From the NCBI GenBank assembly GCA_022576105.1, contig JACZRM010000152.1:1-5029 (forward strand): 5,029 bases of DNA. The letters run 5' to 3'. The stretch's first letter is position 1. Each line of letters opens with the position of its first letter. A program made the translations under genes and the position numbers. Below, piece by piece: positions 1-5,029 of this stretch. The notes below the pieces were generated by a model. The model saw only the letters and a list, made by a program, of their open reading frames with translations. It searched no databases and was not told where the DNA came from. This stretch comes from Chloroflexota bacterium (GTDB lineage Bacteria > Chloroflexota > Dehalococcoidia > UBA3495).

Positions 1-1
1 C

Positions 2-235
2 GATGTGGAAGGACTCATCGAGGATGCCCCCGACCACCGCCTTCCCCTGGAGCAGACCATCGACATCGCCAAGGAGACCTGCAGCGGTTTGAAATTCTCC
101 CACAGCCGGGGTATCGTCCATCGGGATTTAAAGCCTGGCAATATCTGGCTAACTAGCGACGGTAGATTGAGCTGGGCGGACCTCCGGTTCGGAAATCGGG
201 CGCCAGGGCAATGTCGGCCTAACAGAAGGAGTGAA
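2..235 (+). pseudogene. Ser/Thr protein kinase, C-lobe truncated, 5' end outside window
   Basis: This is the middle of a Hanks-type Ser/Thr protein kinase, a cytoplasmic signalling enzyme that phosphorylates Ser/Thr residues. The frame is already open at the first bases (DVEGLIEDAP..., the hinge and helix D region), so the GTG at 5 is not a real start. It continues through helix E (IAKETCSGLKFSHSRGIV) into an intact catalytic loop, HRDLKPGN, encoded at about 119-142, with the catalytic Asp, Lys and Asn all present. After WLTSDG (about 163) the expected DFG metal-binding loop is missing: the frame reads RLSWADLRFG, which is a scrambled match at best. No activation segment, APE motif or C-lobe follows. 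The frame stays open to a stop at 452-454, but only because it runs into the N-terminal codons of the next gene. Another frame stops at 220-222. I read it as a decayed or recombined remnant that cannot give a working kinase. The kinase identity is very secure; the exact end is not. Confidence 0.8.
226..231 (+). promoter_or_regulatory. Ribosome binding site of the RidA-family gene
   Basis: AAGGAG lies four bases before ATG 236. It is the clearest Shine-Dalgarno sequence in the window, and it shows that the RidA gene starts here and is not a C-terminal part of the kinase frame that runs through it. Confidence 0.75.
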
Positions 236-684
236 ATGGAAATAGAGAATAAGCTGAAGGCGATGGGACTGGAGCTACCCAGCGTTACCCCACCGCCACC
301 CGGCCGAGCCGGGGCGGTCAAGTTGGAAACATTCTGTTCGTGGGCGGGCACACGCCGGGTCAAGAGTACCGGGGAAAGCTGGGAGCAGATATCACTGTGG
401 AGCGGGCCCACGATGGAGCGCGGCAGGCTTGTCTCAACTGTCTGGCCGATGTGAAAGCCGTCATTGGCGACTTGGACAGGGTGAAACGGGTGGCCAAGCT
501 GCTGTGCAAGATTAACTCTGCCCCTGATTTCGGCCAGCAACCTCAGGTTGCCAACGGAGCGACCGACCTTCTAAGCGAGCTATATGGTGAGGCCGGAGTA
601 CATGCAAGATCCGCTGTGGGCTTGGCTGCGCTGCCCAACGGAGCCTGCATTGAGATTGAGATGATTATGGAAGTCGAAGACTAG
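236..684 (+). pseudogene. RidA/YjgF/UK114-family protein, single-base frameshift
   Basis: RidA-family proteins are small trimeric cytoplasmic proteins; the archetype hydrolyses reactive enamine/imine intermediates made by PLP enzymes. The gene starts at ATG 236, four bases after AAGGAG. It reads MEIENKLKAMGLELPSVTPP in one frame, then the homology moves to another frame at about 320-325 (VGNILFVGGHTPGQE) and runs to TAG 682-684. Adding one base near 322 (or one G to the G run at 311-314) restores a 149-residue protein of normal length. The C-terminal half carries family hallmarks: GDLDRVKRV, NSAPDF, and HARSAVGLAALP. The last contains the conserved Arg (codon 607-609, about residue 125 when repaired) that binds the substrate carboxylate in RidA. 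As it stands, the ATG-initiated product leaves the family frame and ends at 452-454. Either one real deletion or one sequencing error explains this; the rest looks well preserved, so a read error or very recent mutation is more likely than old decay. Confidence 0.82.
292..318 (+). repeat. GC-rich inverted repeat just before the RidA frameshift
   Basis: CCCGGC (299-304) pairs with GCCGGG (308-313) around a three-base loop. ACCGC (292-296) pairs with GCGGT (314-318), leaving a two-base bulge at 297-298. This 11-bp GC stem contains the G run at 311-314 and ends within five bases of the place where the RidA reading frame is lost. It lies inside the coding sequence. A regulatory role is not implied; it matters mainly as a possible cause of slippage or misreading. 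Confidence 0.6.
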
Positions 685-782
685 GAGTTGTTGCCCTTCG
701 CGGCATCGGCGCTTTCCCGGTCGCCATTGAATACTAACAACTGTGGTTGGCGCGCCCAGGATGCAGATTTATAGTTCGGGGC

Positions 783-834
783 AACTGGTGGGTCCCCGGT
801 TCAGATAAATCAGTTCAATCGGGGAATTCCAGTT
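783..834. repeat. Two-part hairpin in the 685-916 non-coding gap
   Basis: An outer stem, AACTGG (783-788) with CCAGTT (829-834), encloses an inner stem, TCCCCGGTT (793-801) with AATCGGGGA (817-825). The inner stem has nine pairs including one G-T wobble, and a 15-base loop. The structure is followed by six A residues (835-840). There is no T run after it on the + strand, so it is not a standard intrinsic terminator for the RidA gene; on the - strand the T run would precede the stem. It may be an RNA element in the leader of the gene at 917. The rest of 685-916 shows no coding sequence, no family RNA that I recognise and no strong promoter. Confidence 0.5.
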
Positions 835-848
835 AAAAAAGGGGTCTC

Positions 849-877
849 TTGGATATGCATTTGGAACATGCTATCGA
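849..877 (+). promoter_or_regulatory. Possible sigma-70-type promoter for the small subunit gene
   Basis: TTGGAT (849-854) and TATCGA (872-877) are separated by 17 bases and lie about 40 bases before ATG 917. Both hexamers depart from consensus and such matches are common by chance. It is listed because the gene at 917 follows a 232-base gap and needs a transcription start somewhere. Confidence 0.2.
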
Positions 878-916
878 GTTAGAGCAAGATTTTGTTGGAC
901 AGGAGAGGATGCAGAT

Positions 917-1117
917 ATGGCAACACCATCTGAACATTCGGTGACCTCCGAGGAATTTAAACTAATGACCGAGCGGGCCGGTCTGGGTCTGAGCGTGGTG
1001 GAACTGGAGGAACTTAAACCCGTGTATGACCTATATGCCCCGTATATCAGGCTGTTACACTCGATCGATCTTCAGGCCGAGGACATGGGGGTAGCTTTTA
1101 ATCCCGACTGGACCTAA
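917..1117 (+). CDS. GatC/AtzG-like small protein, probable amidase partner subunit
   Basis: This encodes a 66-residue acidic protein with no signal peptide or membrane helix. It starts at ATG 917, eight to eleven bases after the purine-rich AGGAGAGG at 901-908. The order of elements matches the GatC/AtzG group: an N-terminal helix (about residues 11-24, SEEFKLMTERAGLG), then LSVVELEELKPVYDLYAPYIRLLHSIDL, which corresponds to the GatC helix where the chain packs on GatA, and a C-terminal extended arm AEDMGVAFNP. In GatCAB and in AtzE-AtzG such a chain wraps round and stabilises the amidase subunit. AtzG is about this size (roughly 68 residues) and its gene also lies directly upstream of its amidase. 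Here the next gene is an amidase 141 bases downstream. The assignment rests on pattern and context, without a sequence search. It could also be an uncharacterised family with the same fold. No gatB is visible, so a tRNA amidotransferase role is less likely. Confidence 0.65.
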   Translation: MATPSEHSVTSEEFKLMTERAGLGLSVVELEELKPVYDLYAPYIRLLHSIDLQAEDMGVAFNPDWT

Positions 1118-1144
1118 ATTTGAGAGTCTGAGTCAGCCAGCCAG

Positions 1145-1198
1145 GGCCGCTTTTCGGACAACGCTTCCCGTAGTTATGGTGAAGCTACTTGAGCGGCC
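1145..1198. repeat. Hairpin between small subunit and amidase genes
   Basis: A perfect 7-bp outer stem, GGCCGCT (1145-1151) with AGCGGCC (1192-1198), encloses an inner 5-bp stem, GCTTC (1163-1167) with GAAGC (1181-1185). No T run follows on either strand, so it does not look like a complete intrinsic terminator. The stretch also holds a 9-base direct repeat, GCTACTTGA, at 1184-1192 and 1211-1219. It lies in a 141-base gap between two genes expected to be co-expressed, so it may tune or partly attenuate amidase expression; that is inference. Confidence 0.4.
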
Positions 1199-1258
1199 AG
1201 GCAAAAGGATGCTACTTGATAAAGGGTACACTGACTCTAACTGATGTGGGGGGCAATT

Positions 1259-2665
1259 ATGGTTGATATCCAATCCGAGCTTCACTTTTTAACCATCAGA
1301 GAGGCCGCTGATTTGTTGCGGAGCCAGCAACTATCGCCGGTGGAGCTAACCCGGGCGTTTCTGGATCGCATCGACGCCACCGATGGGCAACTTCATTCGT
1401 TTATAACCCTGCTGCGAGAGGAAGCGTTGGCCGACGCCCGGTTGGCGGAAGCCGAGATCCTTCGTGGTGAATACAAAGGACCACTGCACGGCATCCCTTT
1501 TGCTTTGAAGGACCTCTACGATACGGCGGGGATCCGGACTACCGCCGGTTCCAGGGTGGACTTCGACCGGGTCCCCTCCCAGGATGCCACTACTACCTCC
1601 CGGCTCAAAGAGGCCGGAGGCATTCTGCTGGGCAAGTTAGCCATGCACGAATTTGCCCTGGGAGGGCCCGACTTCACCACTCCCTTCCCTCCGGCGCGCA
1701 ATCCCTGGAATCTGGACCACATCACCGGAGGCTCCAGCAGCGGCTCCGGGTCTGCGGTAGCTTCTGGCCAGTGTATGGGAGCATTGGGCTCCTGCACCGG
1801 AGGCTCCATACGGGGTCCAGCTTCCCTCTGCGGCATTGTAGGGATTAAAGCCACCTACGGCCGGGTCAGTCGGGCGGGAGTGGTAACGCTAAGCTGGTCC
1901 CAAGACCACTGCGGTCCCATGACCTGGACGGTGGAAGACGCCGCCTACATGCTCCAGGCCATTGCCGGATACGATCCCAAGGACCCCACCACCAGCTCCG
2001 CTCCGGTCCCCAATTATTCTCAATCTCTGAGGGAAGACATTAAAGGGATTACGATAGGAGTGCCCCGACACTTCTTCTTCGCCAATAGTCCAGAGGTTAA
2101 TCAGGAAGTAGTCGCCACCGTGGAGAAGGGGTTGGAGGTCCTACAGGGGTTGGGGGCCAATATCGTGGAGGTCAACATACCCAGCCTGGATTACGTCCGC
2201 GCCGCAAATACGATAATCATGCTTAGCGAGGCTTTCGCCTTTCACGAAAAGAACCTGAAGAGCCGACCCCAGGAGTTTGGGGAAATGGTTCGGGCCCGCT
2301 TCCGCGTTGGCGGTCTGTTCAGCGCCAGCGATTATGTGCAGGCCCAGCGAGTGCGAAAGTTGGTCAAGAGGGAGTTTGCCCAAGTTCACCAGCAGGTGGA
2401 CGTGTTGGTCACGCCGACCATGACCCAACCCGCAGCAGCCTTCGAGGGCTACGACGCTACCAGCACCATTGCGGGCCGCAGCTTCACCGCCCCCTTTAAC
2501 CTTACCGGATTACCTGCCATCTCAGTCCCCTGTGGCTTTACCGCCGCCGGTCTGCCAGTGGGAATGCAAATCTCCGGTAAGCCCTTTGACGAGCCGGGTA
2601 TCTTCCGAGTTGCCTACGCCTATCAGCAGCAGGCCCGCTGGTTTGAGCGGCGGCCACAATTTTAG
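1259..2665 (+). CDS. Amidase signature family enzyme (AtzE/GatA-like)
   Basis: This is a full-length, 468-residue cytoplasmic amidase-signature hydrolase that cleaves amide or ureide C-N bonds. ATG 1259 is preferred: it follows a G run (1248-1253) by five bases and gives the usual start before the helix LTIREAADLLRSQQLSPVEL; an ATG at 1244 would add five residues but has no ribosome site. The Ser-cisSer-Lys triad is complete. The Lys is residue 84 in GIPFALKDLYDTAG, the cis-Ser is residue 159 in TGGSSSGSGSAVASG, and the nucleophile is Ser183 in GSCTGGSIRGPAS. The last two are 24 residues apart, as in GatA and FAAH. Typical later segments follow: GIVGIKATYGRVSR, DYVQAQRVRKL, DVLVTPTMTQPA, and FTAPFNLTGLPAISVPCGF. 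One oddity is Cys179 where most members have Asp (G-[ST]-D-T-G-G-S). The GatC/AtzG-like gene just upstream suggests a two-subunit enzyme. The substrate cannot be read from sequence. Family assignment is very secure. Confidence 0.95.
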   Translation: MVDIQSELHFLTIREAADLLRSQQLSPVELTRAFLDRIDATDGQLHSFITLLREEALADARLAEAEILRGEYKGPLHGIPFALKDLYDTAGIRTTAGSRVDFDRVPSQDATTTSRLKEAGGILLGKLAMHEFALGGPDFTTPFPPARNPWNLDHITGGSSSGSGSAVASGQCMGALGSCTGGSIRGPASLCGIVGIKATYGRVSRAGVVTLSWSQDHCGPMTWTVEDAAYMLQAIAGYDPKDPTTSSAPVPNYSQSLREDIKGITIGVPRHFFFANSPEVNQEVVATVEKGLEVLQGLGANIVEVNIPSLDYVRAANTIIMLSEAFAFHEKNLKSRPQEFGEMVRARFRVGGLFSASDYVQAQRVRKLVKREFAQVHQQVDVLVTPTMTQPAAAFEGYDATSTIAGRSFTAPFNLTGLPAISVPCGFTAAGLPVGMQISGKPFDEPGIFRVAYAYQQQARWFERRPQF

Positions 2666-2678
2666 GGGTTAGAGAGAT

Positions 2679-2810
2679 ATGACCAGAGCCATAGTCGGTA
2701 CCGGCGACCTGGCAGCGGCTGCGGGAGTCGAAGCCCATGGTCCAGCATCTGCCCGCAAGGTATACACTAGAAAGAAGTGTAGAGAGGCGTTAGCCATACG
2801 GAAAAAGTAG
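2679..2810 (+). CDS. Possible 43-residue protein after the amidase, unknown
   Basis: An ATG 13 bases after the amidase stop opens a 43-codon frame (MTRAIVGTGDLAAAAGVEAH...) that ends at TAG 2808-2810. Its C-terminus is rich in Lys and Arg (KVYTRKKC, AIRKK). GGGG at 2665-2668 and AGAGAG at 2671-2676 give a weak ribosome site. I do not recognise a family, and there is no membrane helix. It could be a real small gene at the end of the amidase operon, the leftover N-terminus of a lost gene, or a chance frame. The gap 2666-2828 otherwise shows nothing I can name. Confidence 0.25.
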   Translation: MTRAIVGTGDLAAAAGVEAHGPASARKVYTRKKCREALAIRKK

Positions 2811-2828
2811 ACAGCGTGGGGTACGACG

Positions 2829-3386
2829 ATGCCATTAAATACGTTCACCGTAGGTTTGACTATTAGCGACCTACCCGAAGTCTGCGGTCCCGATGATCTG
2901 GCCGATCTCGCCATCTCATTGCACGCCTCCCTCGTTCCGAGTTTTAGGCCCCCCTTGTCAAGTGACAGCGTCCGCCGGATGATCATGTTGGCGTTTCACA
3001 CTAGCCTCACTCAAGAGGAAGGCAGATATCCGCGCTTCAGACTGATAAATACGCAACTAGGAACGGATGGCATCTGGCTCGCCGCAACCGTTGGCCCGTA
3101 CACCCTCCTGCATACCTTCGGCAGCGATTATAAAGGGGTACACCGGGGGATTACTGGAATGTGCCTGGATTCTGAGGGCAACATTGTCGCCTGTGCAGGA
3201 TGGGAACGCAGAGTTGCGGGTCCCATGGTCTATGTCTTCTCTCCCAAAGGCCGAATCCTGGAGACCCAACCAGTTCCCACGGAACCGACTAACTGCACCT
3301 TTGGAGGTGCGGGCCTGGACACGCTATACGTTACCACCAGTGAGGGCCATCTTTACCGAGTGAGAAATACAGGTCGTAAGGGATGA
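2829..3386 (+). pseudogene. Hybrid ORF: sensor-like N-terminus joined to SMP-30/gluconolactonase C-terminus
   Basis: This is a 185-residue frame from ATG 2829 with a weak GGGG ribosome site at 2818-2821. Residues 1-72 (FTVGLTISDLPEVCGPDDLA, then RRMIMLAFHTSLTQEEGRYP) resemble the S-L-x-x-E-E-G-R-x-x-R-F pattern of sensor domains associated with diadenylate cyclases (DACNV-like); this is tentative. Residues from about 93 to the end are the C-terminal part of an SMP-30/gluconolactonase/LRE six-bladed propeller: GMCLDSEGNIVACAGW, GPMVYVFSPKGRILE, PTNCTFGGAGLDTLYVTT, GHLYRVRNT. Functional SMP-30 proteins are about 280-300 residues; here roughly the first two thirds are absent. The metal-binding Asp of the usual P-D-G-M motif is Thr109 (codon 3153-3155), which argues against lactonase activity. 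Residues 73-92 match neither part and mark the junction. The frame is open throughout, so a protein could be made, but it looks like a fusion of two gene fragments. Its stop overlaps the start of the next gene by four bases (ATGA). Confidence 0.6.
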
Positions 3387-5029
3387 TTGACATTACCCAG
3401 GAAGTTCTCTCCGGATCCGGAGAGACGTTCACGTGTCCTTGGTGCGGCCTCGAGGACCAGGTGTCGGGCACCACCTGCAAAGGCTGCCGGCGAAATATCC
3501 TGGGTCGTTCCTCGTGGGCCAAGTATGGTCAGAAAAAGAGATCACGAGTGGGACGGCGGCTCGTACTGACGGGGATCTTTTTTATCCTGCTTGGTCTGAT
3601 CATCTCAATCTATTACCCAGTTTTTCCGAACCCCACAATTCTGCTATTCCACCGTCCCACCACGGAGTTGACCTCCACCTCGCTGCCCGGACAATGGTCA
3701 ATGGATGGGGGAGATAGCGGGCGGACCAGGTACGTGGACTCTTTCCCCCTCCAGCTGAGGGGCCGAGTATTGTGGTCTCAGGAACTTGGGGAATCTACTC
3801 TATCTGGTCCGGTGGTGGTAGACGGCGCGGTCTACGTCGGCGGCTACTTCAGGATTTTGTCTCTGGATGCAGAAACGGGTCACACGTTGTGGGAAAAAGA
3901 GACCACCGGACCGGTAAACTCTTCTCCGGTCGTGGCTGGGGACCACCTATATGTGGGTTTGCTGGACGGCCGACTGATGGCTCTTGACCGTGAGACTGGG
4001 GACATTCGGTGGGAATTCAAATCCAAGAGTCACCTTACCTCTTCTGCCTCTGTGGCCAAGTGGATTATCTATAGTGGGTCCTGGGACCACTCTATCTATG
4101 CCCTGGATGCGGCGACAGGACGCGTTATCTGGAGGTATGAAACTGACGGGGCGGTTAGTTCTCAGCCAACGATTCATGAGGGGGTCCTTGTGGCCGCCGA
4201 CCGTAATGGTAAGCTCTACATCCTAAACGCCCGCACAGGTCAAGAGCGCCTGGTGTTCCGCACCGCCAAATCGGCTACCGCTTCACCTGTTATCAGCCAT
4301 GGGATGGTTTATTTCCCTGCTGTGGGGAGCTTATACGCGGTGGATGCCAGCGCAAAGGAGATACCCGGTCAGTACCATTTCAAGAAAATATGGGCGCAAT
4401 TCTATCTGTGGCAAGTACCTGGTGTTCCTGTTCCCCCTGGTCAGCAGGGTGGCCTATGGCGCTTTTCTCCTGAAGGCCCTTCTTCAAGCATTGTGGCCTC
4501 CCCTGCACTAGCCGAGGAAGCCTTCTACATAGGCGACTTGCAAGGTAATTTCTATGCTCAAGACGCTATATCGGCAAAGGACATTTGGCGATTCCGAGCC
4601 GCTGGTGGCATCGCTACATCACCAATAATCGTAGCGGATCGGGTGTTCTTCGGCACTCAGGATGGCTTTCTTTACGCGCTGAACCGGTTCAATGGAGAGA
4701 TGATCTGGCGCCTATCCCTAGGTGCTCCCATCGAAATATCACCGGCAAAGATTGAAAAAACGCTCTCATTGCTCGATCCGGATAAATCTTATGATCACTG
4801 GGTCAAGACCGGCATGGCTCTTTACCATCGGGAGCTGGCATTCCACAAGGTGGCCCTTAACGAGTTCATTCCCTCTGTAGTGGCCACTGTAGTCTCCATA
4901 ACACTGGCCATCGTATTGAGAAACGCCTGGGCCCTTGTGCTGGGGTACGTGGCAAGAATGGTTACACTGGTTTTGCTTTCCTACCTGATCCACCCGTACC
5001 GACCGCGTTTCAGCCGCAGCAATGCCCGA
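3383..5029 (+). CDS. Zinc-ribbon membrane protein with PQQ-like beta-propeller, fused to flippase segment, 3' partial
   Basis: One frame stays open from ATG 3383 to the window end (549 codons). Residues 18-35 form a C-x2-C...C-x2-C zinc ribbon (CPWCG, CKGC). A basic stretch (KKRSRVGRR, 51-59) precedes a membrane helix (about 60-79), predicting the ribbon in the cytoplasm and the rest outside. QWSMDGGDSGRTRYV (104-118) and about seven 40-residue repeats up to 455 form a PQQ-like (BamB/quinoprotein type) propeller, with blades ending LDAETGHTLWE, LDRETGDIRWEF, LDAATGRVIWRY, LNRFNGEMIWRL. Such propellers usually mediate protein contacts; no cofactor site is evident. The last blade stops at APIEISPA. 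After about 20 unassigned residues the chain becomes GMALYHRELAFHKVALNEFI (477-496), then two membrane helices (about 496-513 and 516-536) and LIHPYRPRFS, the pattern of a mid-section of a Wzx/PST polysaccharide flippase. The start overlaps the previous stop (ATGA). A strong upstream ribosome site is lacking. Domain identities are secure; whether the fusion is real is not. Confidence 0.8.
   Translation, partial: MIDITQEVLSGSGETFTCPWCGLEDQVSGTTCKGCRRNILGRSSWAKYGQKKRSRVGRRLVLTGIFFILLGLIISIYYPVFPNPTILLFHRPTTELTSTSLPGQWSMDGGDSGRTRYVDSFPLQLRGRVLWSQELGESTLSGPVVVDGAVYVGGYFRILSLDAETGHTLWEKETTGPVNSSPVVAGDHLYVGLLDGRLMALDRETGDIRWEFKSKSHLTSSASVAKWIIYSGSWDHSIYALDAATGRVIWRYETDGAVSSQPTIHEGVLVAADRNGKLYILNARTGQERLVFRTAKSATASPVISHGMVYFPAVGSLYAVDASAKEIPGQYHFKKIWAQFYLWQVPGVPVPPGQQGGLWRFSPEGPSSSIVASPALAEEAFYIGDLQGNFYAQDAISAKDIWRFRAAGGIATSPIIVADRVFFGTQDGFLYALNRFNGEMIWRLSLGAPIEISPAKIEKTLSLLDPDKSYDHWVKTGMALYHRELAFHKVALNEFIPSVVATVVSITLAIVLRNAWALVLGYVARMVTLVLLSYLIHPYRPRFSRSNAR
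3406..3425. repeat. Perfect 20-bp palindrome at the start of the zinc-ribbon gene
   Basis: TCTCTCCGGATCCGGAGAGA is a perfect 20-base palindrome with no loop, 23 bases after the ATG at 3383, encoding part of residues 8-15 (VLSGSGET). It could act as an operator for a dimeric regulator or form a hairpin that slows translation initiation; it may also be chance from GGA/TCC-rich codons. Confidence 0.6.

Noticed and set aside
311..330. Programmed -1 frameshifting in the RidA-family gene
   Set aside because: There is no slippery heptamer at the change, and the hairpin lies before, not five to nine bases after, the shift point. RidA genes are not known to need frameshifting.
749..756. GGCGCGCC 8-base palindrome
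   Set aside because: It is a short GC-rich palindrome with no extended symmetry or context, and is expected by chance.
790..830. tRNA-like T-arm (GGTTCAGAT... and GTTCAATC)
   Set aside because: GTTCAATC resembles a T-loop, but no acceptor, D or anticodon arms can be folded around it at the right distances.
783..840. Intrinsic terminator for the RidA gene
   Set aside because: The stem is followed by A residues, not T residues, and on the opposite strand the T run would come before the stem.
1516..2428. Three open frames on the - strand opposite the amidase
   Set aside because: They lie wholly inside a full-length, well-conserved amidase, show no family motifs and are shadows of its codon pattern.
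3387..4511. Several short + strand frames (for example 3433-3717, 3772-3987, 3984-4226, 4299-4511)
   Set aside because: All are covered by the single 549-codon frame from 3383, which has clear zinc-ribbon and propeller repeats; the short frames have no recognisable motifs.
4766..4993. - strand frame rich in His, Gln and Gly
   Set aside because: It is antisense to the flippase-like segment and has no family pattern; the + strand explains the sequence.

Overview
This 5 kb window looks like bacterial chromosomal DNA, moderately GC-rich, with all recognisable genes on the + strand. By memory of protein families, not by search, the style of several proteins recalls uncultured Chloroflexota. These are a Ser/Thr kinase, an amidase paired with a GatC/AtzG-like small protein, and a zinc-ribbon membrane protein with a PQQ-like propeller. 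That assignment is an inference.

Layout. (1) Positions 2-235 hold the tail of a Ser/Thr protein kinase. It enters from outside the window and loses kinase character just after the catalytic loop. (2) Positions 236-684 hold a RidA/YjgF-family gene with its own good ribosome binding site; it is complete except for one missing base near 311-323. (3) Positions 685-916 are non-coding and contain a two-part hairpin (783-834). (4) Positions 917-1117 encode a 66-residue GatC/AtzG-like protein, and 1259-2665 encode a full-length amidase-signature enzyme; a hairpin lies between them. The pair resembles the AtzG-AtzE arrangement. (5) Positions 2679-2810 hold a doubtful 43-codon ORF. (6) Positions 2829-3386 encode a short hybrid: an N-terminal segment resembling a diadenylate-cyclase-associated sensor domain (tentative), then the C-terminal third of an SMP-30/gluconolactonase-like propeller. 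(7) From 3383 to the window end one uninterrupted frame of 549 codons encodes a zinc ribbon, one membrane helix and a PQQ-like beta-propeller. The same frame then continues into a piece of a polysaccharide flippase.

The intact functional core is the small subunit plus amidase, probably a hydrolase of amide or ureide substrates. RidA-family proteins detoxify reactive imines or enamines, so a shared role in nitrogen metabolism is possible but unproven. Around that core the striking feature is mosaicism: three places where recognisable domains stop abruptly or join unrelated ones (near 165-235, 3042-3105 and 4745-4810), plus one frameshift. This suggests gene erosion and illegitimate recombination in a plastic genome region, or errors and chimerism in the assembly. 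I see no tRNA, rRNA, CRISPR array, IS terminal repeats or transposase. I do not see a clear new multi-gene system.
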